Source of the DNA: a virus
DNA length: 61,352 nucleotides
Virus record (IMG/VR): IMGVR_UViG_3300009187_000027
Coordinates: 1-61,352 of that record
Reading direction: 5' to 3' (one strand)
Shown one piece after another: positions 16,056 through 23,199 of the stretch. Positions within the stretch are counted from its first letter, which is position 1. Each line of letters opens with the position of its first letter. Made by a program: the position numbers and the translations under genes. The notes under the pieces were generated by a model that was not told where the DNA came from, made no database searches, and was given only the letters and a program-made list of their open reading frames with translations.

Positions 16056-17173
16056 GTCGTTCGCTTCTTCAGTTCGATCAGCGGCTTGAGGGCGGCAGCC
16101 TTGGGGGCGTAGCCCTTCTCGCTGGCGATCCGCTGGAGTTCCCCGGTGTGGCGGAGTGCCAGTTCGGGGGACGCCCTCTCACCCACGGTGGCGAGGAACT
16201 TCGCCGCCGCATCCCATCGGTCGGGGCTGAAGTCCCTGCCCGAGAGGGTCGCCATCACCGCACCCGTCACGGTGATCGTCCGGTCGGGACGAGCCGGGTC
16301 GTGGGCGAACGTGACGAAGCCGTCGAGCAGGTCAACGGGGTTGACCAGATCGTTGGCAGCCCGCCATGTCACGAACTGAAGCGTGGCGTTGTCGCCAACG
16401 CAGCCCTCGACCATCGACCGCACCATCTTGCTGCCGACCGTCATGTCGCAGCCGCATGCATCGGCGGCGGCGAGGCAGCGGACAGCGTTCGACCACGACC
16501 GTTCAGTGGGGTACGCCCACTGCGAGTCATCCTCTGGAACAACGGAGTCGAGGTTGTCCGACGCCGTCAGGAAGTCAGCGAGCAGGCCACCCCACCGCTC
16601 GACGCAGCCGCTCTGATCCCAGTTGGTGGGCAGGGTCGGGAACACGGGGTCTTCCCACTTGAGGGTGCGGAGACCAGACAGCCACGCCTTCCTATCCTTC
16701 TGCCACTGGGCGTGGAAGAACCTGTTCACCGTGGGCAGGGACAGCGGCTGCCCGTTGGGCGTGATCGCCGCCGGGTTGGTCGCCGCGATCACCACCGTAT
16801 CCCTCGACAAGTGGAAGTCACCGACCCGCAGGTCTTGAATCAGCGTGAGGAACGCTGCCTGCACGGCAGGTGCGACCGCACACAGTTCATCGAGGAAGAG
16901 CAGGCCACCCGGAGTGAACAGAGCCTCCGCCCAGCCCATCGGCAGCATTCGGCAGAGACCCTTCGCGTTGTCGGGCACCGGCAGACCGCCGATGTCCTCC
17001 GGGGAACACTGCGTCCCGAGCAGCGTGACGAACCGACGCTTCAGCGAGCGGGCCATCGCGTTGATGGTTGCCGTCTTGCCCGCACCCGGCGGGCCGACGA
17101 GCAGGACGGGGACGCCCGCCATCGCAGCGATGAGGGCGGGAAGCATCGGGTGATCGAACACAATCGCAAACAT
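16046..17173 (-). CDS. MoxR-type AAA+ ATPase
   Basis: A 375-residue AAA+ protein. Walker A GPPGAGKT is at 27-34, Walker B LLFLDE at 91-96 and a sensor-1-like VVIAATNP soon after (about 121-128). The arrangement fits MoxR/RavA ATPases, which energise VWA partners such as the downstream DUF2201-type protein. ATG 17173 has AGGAG eight bases upstream. A longer frame to 17230 reads through the leader hairpin and is rejected. The stop codon sits within the GGCTGATTG element. A remodelling role in capsid, replication or host takeover cannot be chosen from sequence. Confidence 0.87.
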   Translation of the reverse strand: MFAIVFDHPMLPALIAAMAGVPVLLVGPPGAGKTATINAMARSLKRRFVTLLGTQCSPEDIGGLPVPDNAKGLCRMLPMGWAEALFTPGGLLFLDELCAVAPAVQAAFLTLIQDLRVGDFHLSRDTVVIAATNPAAITPNGQPLSLPTVNRFFHAQWQKDRKAWLSGLRTLKWEDPVFPTLPTNWDQSGCVERWGGLLADFLTASDNLDSVVPEDDSQWAYPTERSWSNAVRCLAAADACGCDMTVGSKMVRSMVEGCVGDNATLQFVTWRAANDLVNPVDLLDGFVTFAHDPARPDRTITVTGAVMATLSGRDFSPDRWDAAAKFLATVGERASPELALRHTGELQRIASEKGYAPKAAALKPLIELKKRTTIG

Positions 17174-17205
17174 GTGAGAGACTCCTGTGGGAACCATCGA
17201 ACCCA

Positions 17206-17228
17206 GCGGGGAGGAACACCCTCCCCGC
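17206..17228 (-). promoter_or_regulatory. Leader hairpin before MoxR gene
   Basis: A perfect nine-base stem (GCGGGGAGG with CCTCCCCGC) closes a five-base loop, GTGTT on the minus strand. It follows GGCTGATTG copy 2 and precedes the MoxR start by about 30 bases. There is no U tract, so a terminator is unlikely. The loop differs from the GCGTT loops of the other leaders. Confidence 0.6.
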
Positions 17229-17230
17229 AA

Positions 17231-17245
17231 AACAATCAGCCAATC
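17231..17245 (-). repeat. GGCTGATTG element, copy 2
   Basis: GATTGGCTGATTGTT, six bases beyond the stop of the upstream gene (17252) and just before the leader hairpin of the MoxR gene. Confidence 0.8.
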
Positions 17246-17251
17246 GCCAGA

Positions 17252-18118
17252 TCAGGCGGAGATATCCGCCAGTTCCAGCATCGCGAACTTCGTGTCGAGT
17301 GCCTCGACCACCATCGCGACCTCATGCAGACCGACGCCGAACATCTGCTGGTAGGCAGCGATCTTCTGCTTCGCGTTCTCGATGTCATCCTTCCTGCGGG
17401 CGATGCCGCCCTTGGTCATGTCGTGACCGGCGAGCAGGTCAGCCTCCAGTTCCGACCGCATCGCAGCGACCTCCGCCGTGAACGCCCGCACCGCCTCGCG
17501 AGCGATGTCGGGGTTGTCCAGCAGCGGGAACCGGGCCACCGACAGACGCACCTCCGAGTCGGGGTTCGCTGGCCCCTCCTCGATCTGCCTTGCCAGATCG
17601 GTGAACGTCTGGAGCAGACCACCAGCGAGGAAGTACACGCCGCCGCCGTCACGCAGCGACGTTGCCGACCACGCCTTGGTCATGGCCCTGACGAGCAGGC
17701 TGCCCACGGTGGACGCCTCGTAGTAGTCGAGCCGATCCCGGTAGATCGTCTCGATCTCCTGACCACCCGTGATGGGCAGGCCCGCGAAGGTGACCGAGAC
17801 CCGGTCGCTGGCGTCCGCCTTGACCGTGAACTGGTAGTCGTGGGTGTTGCTCTCGACCCCCTTGGTCTCACGCAGCACCTCGAAACCCAGCACCGCCCGG
17901 TCGAGCGGCACGATCTCCCACCTCGACCTCTTCCCCGCCTTGCCGAGGTGCTGCCTGATCGCACGACCGAGGGCCATCGCCCTCTTCTCCCGGCGGGGCA
18001 GCAACTTGCTGAGACCGAGGGACATGAACGCCCGGTCGAACACCGTCTTGCGGCAGCGACCGCTGTTCAGAACGACGAGAGCCCCATCGGCGGACGGGGG
18101 GATGGAAAAAGAACGCAT
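17252..18118 (-). CDS. Hypothetical protein, 288 residues
   Basis: Not recognised. ATG 18118 has AAGGAG seven bases upstream. The N-terminal 200 residues are mixed alpha/beta with several Arg/Lys clusters. Residues of about 205-275 form long helices (AVRAFTAEVAAMRSELEADL and DDIENAKQKIAAYQQMFG) likely to form a coiled coil. It sits just upstream of the MoxR gene in the same operon and might be a substrate or adaptor of that ATPase. Confidence 0.68.
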   Translation of the reverse strand: MRSFSIPPSADGALVVLNSGRCRKTVFDRAFMSLGLSKLLPRREKRAMALGRAIRQHLGKAGKRSRWEIVPLDRAVLGFEVLRETKGVESNTHDYQFTVKADASDRVSVTFAGLPITGGQEIETIYRDRLDYYEASTVGSLLVRAMTKAWSATSLRDGGGVYFLAGGLLQTFTDLARQIEEGPANPDSEVRLSVARFPLLDNPDIAREAVRAFTAEVAAMRSELEADLLAGHDMTKGGIARRKDDIENAKQKIAAYQQMFGVGLHEVAMVVEALDTKFAMLELADISA

Positions 18119-18170
18119 GGGAAAACTCCTTGATGGAGGTGAAGAAAACAAAGGCATCACGCGATGCCAA

Positions 18171-18202
18171 TAAAAAAGGGACGCACCACAACGGTGCATC
18201 CC
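18171..18202 (-). terminator. Rho-independent terminator
   Basis: GGGATGCACC and GGTGCGTCCC pair around GTTGT on the minus strand and are followed by six T residues, a standard intrinsic terminator inside the operon. It lies only a few bases after the -10-like hexamer of the promoter-like element at 18203-18227, so the two may form an attenuator or insulated start. Confidence 0.75.
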
Positions 18203-18227
18203 AGTGTCCAACACAGGTCAACAGATC
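18203..18227 (-). promoter_or_regulatory. GATCTGTTGACCT element, copy 3
   Basis: GATCTGTTGACCT, then six bases, then GACACT on the minus strand, directly upstream of an intrinsic terminator and directly downstream of GGCTGATTG copy 3. Confidence 0.5.
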
Positions 18228-18233
18228 GATCCG

Positions 18234-18249
18234 AATCAATCAGCCAATC
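18234..18249 (-). repeat. GGCTGATTG element, copy 3
   Basis: GATTGGCTGATTGATT. Its left edge shares bases with the stop codon of the gene ending at 18248. It is followed by TTCGGA, as in copies 1 and 4. Confidence 0.8.
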
Positions 18250-18772
18250 AGCAACTCGGCAGTGCCGAGAACACTGCACTCGCCGCGATGTCCTTGCCCT
18301 GCCGCTGAACCGAGCGGAGGGTGGAGCCCCGGCAGAAATTCGACTGCCTCTCCCCGCACTCATCGACCCGAGAGAGGTACTTCACGAACACGGTCTTCAC
18401 CTTCACGCCCTTGACCGCTCGCTCCATGACACGCATCTCCACGGTGCGGATGGTGCCACAGCCCTCGATCACCTCGACCTCGATCACCCTGCCGCCGAGG
18501 CCCACGCCACGAATGTCTGCCCGCCAGCAGAGCATGTGCCACTCGGGCTGGTCGTGCATGCAACGCACGGTGTAGGTGGCACCCATGATCGCCCTCTTCC
18601 AGCCGATGCGACCGAACTTCTTCCAGCCCTCCTCAGTGGAGAGGCTGGCCTCGCATCGCGACAGCAACTTGGTGCGGGTCACGGCGAACTTCGTGCCCCC
18701 ATACCAGTGGAAACCGCCCATGTTTGGGCTCGTCGTGATCCACCACCTCGACTTGTCTCGCGTCTTGCCCAT
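18248..18772 (-). CDS. Hypothetical protein, 174 residues
   Basis: Not recognised. It is rich in Trp, Lys and Arg, with five or more cysteines and beta-type strands. KTRDKSRWWITTSPN opens the protein. GGRVIEVEVIEGCGTIRTVEMRV forms a likely beta hairpin near the middle. ATG 18772 (or GTG 18775) follows the upstream stop without a gap, with GGGGAGG upstream, so it is coupled to its neighbour. It could be a small nucleic-acid-binding beta protein. Confidence 0.62.
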   Translation of the reverse strand: MGKTRDKSRWWITTSPNMGGFHWYGGTKFAVTRTKLLSRCEASLSTEEGWKKFGRIGWKRAIMGATYTVRCMHDQPEWHMLCWRADIRGVGLGGRVIEVEVIEGCGTIRTVEMRVMERAVKGVKVKTVFVKYLSRVDECGERQSNFCRGSTLRSVQRQGKDIAASAVFSALPSC

Positions 18773-18774
18773 CA

Positions 18775-19179
18775 CTAGCCCTCCCCGGATGTGTCAATGG
18801 TCACGTTGCCGAACTTCAATTGCCCGTCCTCGCTCTCGCTGACAAAAGGGAACGGGATGTCCACGATCTGCCCCAGTTTCTTGACCTTGGCCTTCGTCTT
18901 TCGGTCAAGGTGCGAAGCCTTGACGCAGCCGATGGTTCCAGAGTCAACGCTGTACTCCCGACCCTCGTTGTCCTCGTAGATCCCGTCGCCATACGCGGTG
19001 CCGTGATAGGCCACCTCGATGCCGCCCTTCAGAACGAACCTGCCCTCAAAACATTTGTTTCGATTGGGCCCGGTTCGGATTGGGTACATGAGTTTCAGCA
19101 ACTCGTCCCACTGTGCGTCGGTCAGCACATAGCACAGATCACCGACGTAGTACCTTCCTTCAGGCATTCGCTCGCTCAT
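18775..19179 (-). CDS. Small beta-rich phage protein
   Basis: A 134-residue protein with YYVGDLCYVLTDAQWDELLK near the start, a pattern (GD.CYV....W) found in small phage and bacterial proteins of unknown role. VAYHGTAYGDGIYEDNEGREY in the middle and SGTIGCV further on complete it. ATG 19179 has GGAGG eight bases upstream, preceded by a GCGTT-loop hairpin in the leader. It overlaps the next gene start closely. Confidence 0.68.
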   Translation of the reverse strand: MSERMPEGRYYVGDLCYVLTDAQWDELLKLMYPIRTGPNRNKCFEGRFVLKGGIEVAYHGTAYGDGIYEDNEGREYSVDSGTIGCVKASHLDRKTKAKVKKLGQIVDIPFPFVSESEDGQLKFGNVTIDTSGEG

Positions 19180-19199
19180 CTCGTTGTCCTCCAGAAACA

Positions 19200-19239
19200 C
19201 AGCGACCCCGGTCAGGTAACGCACCTGCCGGGGTCGCTG
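19200..19239 (-). promoter_or_regulatory. GCGTT-loop leader hairpin A
   Basis: A perfect 12-bp stem (CAGCGACCCCGG with CCGGGGTCGCTG) plus an inner CAGGT/ACCTG stem closes a loop reading GCGTT on the minus strand. It is followed by TGTTTC and GGAGG, then the ATG at 19179. Three other leaders share the loop and the GTTTC tail but not the stem bases. Confidence 0.75.
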
Positions 19240-19255
19240 TTGGTTGTGTCTTCCG

Positions 19256-19271
19256 AATCAATCAGCCAATC
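19256..19271 (-). repeat. GGCTGATTG element, copy 4
   Basis: GATTGGCTGATTGATT, overlapping the stop codon of the gene ending at 19270 and leading into hairpin A. Confidence 0.8.
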
Positions 19272-19506
19272 ATGCGATGCCGACGATCTCCATCGCCCGC
19301 TCCGCATGGTCTCTCTCGCACCACGCTACCGCCTCCGCCTTGGTCTTGACCAGCGGCGGGTAGATCGCCTTGTTGCCCTCATGCCTCGCCGCCTGCCAGC
19401 CCTTGAAGGGGGCCGGTCGGAGGGCATAGGTCACGCCACCTCCAGCATCCGCCTCCCACCAGCGTCGATCCGAGCCGATGTAGTACCGCCGCCTCCAACT
19501 CAGCAT
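19270..19506 (-). CDS. Hypothetical protein, 78 residues
   Basis: A small basic protein with several Trp and Tyr residues (WRRRYYIGSDRRWWEADAGG). It ends in a short amphipathic helix, KTKAEAVAWCERDHAERAM. ATG 19506 overlaps the stop of the upstream gene, with GGGAGG upstream. No family was recognised. Confidence 0.6.
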   Translation of the reverse strand: MLSWRRRYYIGSDRRWWEADAGGGVTYALRPAPFKGWQAARHEGNKAIYPPLVKTKAEAVAWCERDHAERAMEIVGIA

Positions 19507-19859
19507 CACTCACCTCCCTTCACGATGGAGTCCACCTCGTCGGTCATCGAACGCAGTAGGGTGCGGGCAGCGTCAGCCACCTCGCGGTGCCGCTCGTAGT
19601 CCCGCTCGATGCAGTCGGTCACCCGCTCAACGAGCCAGTGAACCCAGCGATCCCCGTTGCAAAGTTGCACTTGCCGGTGCAACTCACGCAGCATGGCGAT
19701 CAGCGGGTTCTTGCCAACGAACCCGTCCTCCCGCATCCACTGGCGGATTGCATCAATCTGCCGGTACACGCCGACTTCTGTGAACGCCTCAGTCTTCGTC
19801 CACTTCACGAACCTCTCGACCATCGCATCGCTAACGTCATACGTTGAACGCTTCGCCAT
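19506..19859 (-). CDS. Hypothetical protein, 117 residues
   Basis: Mostly helical and charged, with DVSDAMVERFVKWTKTEAF near the start and RWVHWLVERVTDCIERDYER in the second half. ATG 19859 follows an AAAGGA sequence. It is translationally coupled to the 78-residue gene. No family was recognised. Confidence 0.6.
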   Translation of the reverse strand: MAKRSTYDVSDAMVERFVKWTKTEAFTEVGVYRQIDAIRQWMREDGFVGKNPLIAMLRELHRQVQLCNGDRWVHWLVERVTDCIERDYERHREVADAARTLLRSMTDEVDSIVKGGE

Positions 19860-19896
19860 TGCATCATCCTTTCCTGTTGGGGTTGAATCGATCCAG

Positions 19897-19911
19897 AACA
19901 ATCAGCCAATC
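19897..19911 (-). repeat. GGCTGATTG element, copy 5
   Basis: GATTGGCTGATTGTT followed by CTGGATCGATTC. It overlaps the last bases of the stop codon of the gene ending at 19910. Confidence 0.8.
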
Positions 19912-20497
19912 ACGAACGCTTTGCCTCCAGCACCACCCACTTCTGTGCCGCATCTTCCAGCGACATTGCGAAGTAGTTCTCGCCACGCAGCACGACCTGT
20001 TCCAGCACCCGCCCCGCCTCATCGCAGGTGGCGGCGACGATCTCGTTGAACTCAGCCAACGATTCGACGCTGCCGAGGCACAACTTCAGGTTGAGCGTCT
20101 GGCCCATCAGCGGAAGGGCATCCATCAGATCACCGAAACTGTCATCGCCCCGGTCGAATGAGAACCGAGCCTTCTCGCAGGCGGCGTATGCCTTGCGCGT
20201 GTAGTGCGACCACGACAGGGCGAAGTGAACCGCCGCCGCGAAATCGCCACCACCCACCACGGCACACCTGAAGAACTCGTCCGCCGCCGCCTCAACGTAG
20301 CCCTCCTTCCGATGCGTCATCGTGTCGAGCAGCACCTCGCGGAACCGCACGACCACATGCCAGAAGTGTTCCGGCTGCATGGGAGGGACGCCACGCTTGA
20401 AGTCCATGAAATTCTCATCGAACTCAGACCGGGCATCGCTGAACGCCTTGGCCTGCTTCATGATCTTGCTGGTCAGGATGCTCGTTGCTTTCGTCAT
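19910..20497 (-). CDS. Hypothetical helical protein, 195 residues
   Basis: ATG 20497 has AAAGGAG seven bases upstream. The protein is predicted all-helical with many aromatic residues (HFWHVVVRFREVLLDTMTH and FAAAVHFALSWSHYTRKAY). An acidic FDRGDDSFGDLMDALP lies in the middle. No motif gives a function. The leader includes CTCC/GGAG, which could fold over the ribosome site. Confidence 0.65.
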   Translation of the reverse strand: MTKATSILTSKIMKQAKAFSDARSEFDENFMDFKRGVPPMQPEHFWHVVVRFREVLLDTMTHRKEGYVEAAADEFFRCAVVGGGDFAAAVHFALSWSHYTRKAYAACEKARFSFDRGDDSFGDLMDALPLMGQTLNLKLCLGSVESLAEFNEIVAATCDEAGRVLEQVVLRGENYFAMSLEDAAQKWVVLEAKRS

Positions 20498-20535
20498 CGT
20501 CAGTCTCCTTTGGAGGGTGTGAATCGAACCCGTCA

Positions 20536-20550
20536 AACCAATCAGCCACG
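20536..20550 (-). repeat. GGCTGATTG element, copy 6
   Basis: CGTGGCTGATTGGTT. The central TGA is the stop codon of the methyltransferase-like gene, as in copy 1. Confidence 0.75.
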
Positions 20551-21105
20551 CGGACGGCAGTCCCGAAACATCCAGACCGGGGAGGACTTGGTGCCGCCCA
20601 CCTTCATCGCACTGTGCATGGGCACGCCGAGCGCGCTGCGGCACAGTTCGTACACCTCGTAGTCGCTGCCCGCGTGGTGGCGTGGGCTGGACGGGTGATT
20701 GAGGATCACCATGCCGCCGTCACGCACGGCACGTCCGATCTGTTTGAGCGTTTCACGCATCATCGCCACCGAAGACTGCACGTTCATCACGTTCGATGCG
20801 AAGACGAGGTCGTACTCACCGGGGTGGATGATCAGCCCCGTGTAGTTCTTGCCGAAGTCGTACTCGTGAACCTTCGCCTCGGGGTGAGCCTTGCGGATCA
20901 TCTCCGAATGCAGGAAGTGCCCGTCCTTCCCCGGCTTCCCGGCACCGAAGTTGAGGATGTTGTGGAACCCGATGCGGTTGCCGACAGAATCGGCGTGTAG
21001 CAGGTCGATCACGACACGGGGGACAAGAGCGCGGGCACCAACGGCACCAGCACTACGGGCAGTGGCATTGGCACGAGCGATGTAGTCGAGGGTCATCGAT
21101 TTCAT
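20542..21105 (-). CDS. SAM-dependent methyltransferase-like protein
   Basis: A 187-residue class I methyltransferase-like fold. NILNFGAGKPG (about residues 49-59) stands for motif I. An acidic end of strand 2 is followed by YDLVFASNVMNV (about 97-108) and GGMVILNHPSSPR (about 129-141). The Asn-Pro-type turn in the last segment is a weak substitute for the NPPY/DPPY of base methylases. The N-terminal 45 residues are helical. ATG 21105 has GGAGG seven bases upstream, preceded by a GCGTT-loop hairpin. The substrate is unknown and could be a small molecule, protein or nucleic acid. Confidence 0.68.
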   Translation of the reverse strand: MKSMTLDYIARANATARSAGAVGARALVPRVVIDLLHADSVGNRIGFHNILNFGAGKPGKDGHFLHSEMIRKAHPEAKVHEYDFGKNYTGLIIHPGEYDLVFASNVMNVQSSVAMMRETLKQIGRAVRDGGMVILNHPSSPRHHAGSDYEVYELCRSALGVPMHSAMKVGGTKSSPVWMFRDCRPRG

Positions 21106-21123
21106 TGGGGAGCCTCCGAAAAC

Positions 21124-21164
21124 GCAGCGACCCCGGCGGGAAACGCTCCAGCCGGGGCCGCTGC
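21124..21164 (-). promoter_or_regulatory. GCGTT-loop leader hairpin B
   Basis: A 14-bp stem with one mismatch (GCAGCGACCCCGGC with GCCGGGGCCGCTGC) encloses a short inner GGA/TCC stem and the loop GCGTT. GTTTTC and GGAGG follow before ATG 21105. Confidence 0.75.
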
Positions 21165-21176
21165 AATGGGTGTTCA

Positions 21177-21192
21177 GATCAATCAGCCGATC
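21177..21192 (-). repeat. GGCTGATTG element, copy 7
   Basis: GATCGGCTGATTGATC, overlapping the stop of the membrane-protein gene ending at 21191 and preceding hairpin B. Confidence 0.78.
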
Positions 21193-21670
21193 AGTCGCTG
21201 ATCACCACCGAGGTGACCTCGCATGCCACCATCCCTGCGTCGATGCCGAGGGCCAGCAGCACAGCCACCGCTGCATGGCACCCCGTTAAGGCGGCGATTG
21301 CCTCGTAGCAGTGGGCAATCGAGAGCATCAGCACAGCCACGCCGATGGCCCCGGTGATGCGAGCGAGGCTGTAGTGCCGCCGCCGATGGGTCAGCCCCGC
21401 CACCTTGCCCAGCAGCAGGACGAGCAGCGGGATGACGGCACCCAGCACGACCGCCGCCCACTGCAAACCCTCCGGGGCATGCCGCGATCCCGCCCACGCA
21501 TTCAGTGCCATCGACAGCACCGCCGAAACGGTGACGTAGAGCAGGCACCAGCGGGCCAGACCGTCACGCCGCCGGATGGTGGTGCGGGGGGGCTGCGTCT
21601 TCCGACGCCGAGACTTCTTCTCGGTGGTGACGGTGGTGACGGTGGGAATCCTGTTGATCGTGTCGATCAT
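21191..21670 (-). CDS. Four-span membrane protein
   Basis: A 159-residue protein. A Thr/Lys/Arg-rich cytoplasmic N-terminus of about 40 residues is followed by four hydrophobic segments, near residues 42-60, 68-92, 100-123 and 131-155. The layout of short loops and a basic head recalls DUF2637-like membrane proteins of phages and mobile elements, but the match is loose. ATG 21670 has AGGAGG eight bases upstream, with hairpin C in the leader. It might anchor phage proteins to the membrane or affect the host envelope. Confidence 0.68.
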   Translation of the reverse strand: MIDTINRIPTVTTVTTEKKSRRRKTQPPRTTIRRRDGLARWCLLYVTVSAVLSMALNAWAGSRHAPEGLQWAAVVLGAVIPLLVLLLGKVAGLTHRRRHYSLARITGAIGVAVLMLSIAHCYEAIAALTGCHAAVAVLLALGIDAGMVACEVTSVVISD

Positions 21671-21693
21671 GTGGTGAACCTCCTGAAACGCGA

Positions 21694-21727
21694 CAGGCCA
21701 CGAACTGGAACGCCCAGCCGTGGCCTG
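21694..21727 (-). promoter_or_regulatory. GCGTT-loop leader hairpin C
   Basis: CAGGCCACG pairs with CGTGGCCTG, with an inner CTGG/CCAG stem around the loop GCGTT. GCGTTTC and GGAGG follow before ATG 21670. Confidence 0.75.
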
Positions 21728-21745
21728 CCGCAGTGTGTGTGTCCG

Positions 21746-21761
21746 AACCAATCAGCCGAAC
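21746..21761 (-). repeat. GGCTGATTG element, copy 8
   Basis: GTTCGGCTGATTGGTT, three bases beyond the stop of the GP88-like gene, followed by CGGAC and hairpin C. Confidence 0.75.
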
Positions 21762-21764
21762 GGA

Positions 21765-22742
21765 TCAATGGCAGCCGATAGCCACCACTCCGGGGAAGAC
21801 GAACGTGCCATCGGCTTTCTTCGCACCGCATGCATGGGCGTTCTCGCCCTTGTGCGTCACGCAGGCACCGCACTTGCCCGAGCAGGACAATGCCCGCTCG
21901 TAGCCCAGAGCCCGAGCGGCTTCACGCACCGCCCGGTGATACTCAGGATCGTCGTAGCGGTCGTAGCCCTTGGCCTTCCGCATGAACTTCTTGTCGATGT
22001 ACACCGACAGAAACCGCTCACGGGTCACGGGCAGACCGAGCATCTTCTCCATGAATTCGGCATCGCCGTCGTAGATCGATCCGCTCGACACGTTTAGAAC
22101 GTAGTTGTCGGGGAACGCGGCACCCGTGGCATGCCAATCCATGAACAGCCCCCACGACTTGGAGTACCCGTAGCACAGAACGTCGGGCCGCTGGCGGAGC
22201 ATGTTCCACCAGAATTGCATGGTCGAGAGGGAATCGAAATCGCCGTCAACGTACAGCCGGAACGTGATGTCCACGGGCAGCACCTTGAATGCGTCGATGA
22301 TCGCCCGCCGATTGAACCGCAGCAGCAGGGTATTCATGAGTTGCCGCAGATAGCCGCCGGGCGTCCGCCATGCTTTCTTGGAGTAGCACCACTTGGCACA
22401 ATCGCCCGCACCTGGGCATGTGACGATGGGCAACGCCGAGAACGCCACGAACGGCAATTTCATGTTGCCATGCATGGCGAAGATGGCGAACGGCAGACCG
22501 CCGTCCCGCATGCACTGGACGAACCGCAGCATCTCTTCACGCCATCCCCGAGGGGTAGCGGAACCGGCACGGCGGGCAGCCTTGCGATTCCTCTTCTTCT
22601 GCGATGCACCGGGCAGTGTGATCGGCAGAGTGAGAGCGACAGCCTCGATGCATGCCAGTGCATCATCGAGCGTTTCAGCCCGCATGCACTGCCATGCCAG
22701 ATCGAGGGCACGTTGATTCGAGAACTTGGGAGCGTAGCCCAT
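21765..22742 (-). CDS. GP88-like Cys-rich phage protein
   Basis: A 325-residue protein. TCPGAGDCAKWCYSKKAW (Cys109, Cys115, Cys119) is followed by LYVDGDFDSLSTMQFWWNML and YGYSKSW. A C-terminal cluster CSGKCGACVTHKG has further cysteines. This order matches the GP88 family first noted in mycobacteriophages, whose proteins look like metal or iron-sulfur proteins of unknown reaction. A radical-SAM-like barrel has been a natural suggestion but is not proven here. ATG 22742 is preferred over 22754 because the upstream GGAGG lies inside the longer version. A leader hairpin with a GCGTT loop precedes it. Confidence 0.72.
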   Translation of the reverse strand: MGYAPKFSNQRALDLAWQCMRAETLDDALACIEAVALTLPITLPGASQKKRNRKAARRAGSATPRGWREEMLRFVQCMRDGGLPFAIFAMHGNMKLPFVAFSALPIVTCPGAGDCAKWCYSKKAWRTPGGYLRQLMNTLLLRFNRRAIIDAFKVLPVDITFRLYVDGDFDSLSTMQFWWNMLRQRPDVLCYGYSKSWGLFMDWHATGAAFPDNYVLNVSSGSIYDGDAEFMEKMLGLPVTRERFLSVYIDKKFMRKAKGYDRYDDPEYHRAVREAARALGYERALSCSGKCGACVTHKGENAHACGAKKADGTFVFPGVVAIGCH

Positions 22743-22760
22743 GTGAGCCTCCATGAAACG

Positions 22761-22803
22761 CGACAGCCCGCAGCATGGAAACGCTCCACGCTGCGGGCTG
22801 TCG
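22761..22803 (-). promoter_or_regulatory. GCGTT-loop leader hairpin D
   Basis: A perfect 14-bp stem (CGACAGCCCGCAGC with GCTGCGGGCTGTCG) and an inner TGGA/TCCA stem close the loop GCGTT. GCGTTTC overlaps the stem end, and GGAGG follows before ATG 22742. Confidence 0.8.
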
Positions 22804-22813
22804 GGGTGTGCAA

Positions 22814-22828
22814 AACAATCAGCCGAAT
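22814..22828 (-). repeat. GGCTGATTG element, copy 9
   Basis: ATTCGGCTGATTGTT, seven bases beyond the stop of the gene ending at 22836 and before hairpin D. Confidence 0.78.
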
Positions 22829-22835
22829 GAACGAA

Positions 22836-23162
22836 TCAGCGGGGGCGGGCAACGACCTCATGCCCGCCGCGATTCACCTCGATCATGCCGCCCTCGGCGG
22901 CGGCATCGCAGAGGGCGTCGAGGCAGCCCAAGGAGATGATCTTGTCGGTGTAGTCCTCGCCGCCCCTGCAATACTTCATCGAAGCATGCTGTTCCCCGAC
23001 GGCGAGACTGCGGAGCGTCGGAGACACACAATGCTCGATCACATCGTCGCTCCACGTTCCACTCCAATGCTGTTGAATGTGGTCGAGCAGTTGGGAGAGG
23101 TTGCAGACGTATCGGCGGACGCTGTGGGTCTGATGCTCAACGGTGACGAGAAGGAATCGCAT
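22836..23162 (-). CDS. Hypothetical protein, 108 residues
   Basis: The first certain gene of the long minus-strand operon. It opens with beta strands (MRFLLVTVEHQTHSVRRYV). A helix NLSQLLDHIQQHWS follows, and the end is DALCDAAAEGGMIEVNRGGHE. ATG 23162 has AGGAG nine bases upstream and copy 10 of the GGCTGATTG element further upstream. No family was recognised. Confidence 0.65.
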   Translation of the reverse strand: MRFLLVTVEHQTHSVRRYVCNLSQLLDHIQQHWSGTWSDDVIEHCVSPTLRSLAVGEQHASMKYCRGGEDYTDKIISLGCLDALCDAAAEGGMIEVNRGGHEVVARPR

Positions 23163-23199
23163 GGTGGTGTTCTCCTGTTTGGGTGTTTGGGTCTCACAG

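Noticed and set aside
16025-18133. A 702-codon plus-strand open frame
   Set aside because: It runs antisense to the MoxR gene and the gene at 17252, crosses two GGCTGATTG elements and has the Arg/His-rich composition of a high-GC shadow frame. No ribosome site precedes it.
20500-20540. tRNA-like GGGTTCGATTC in a leader
   Set aside because: Only the T-loop-like string is present; no acceptor, D-arm or anticodon stem can be formed around it.
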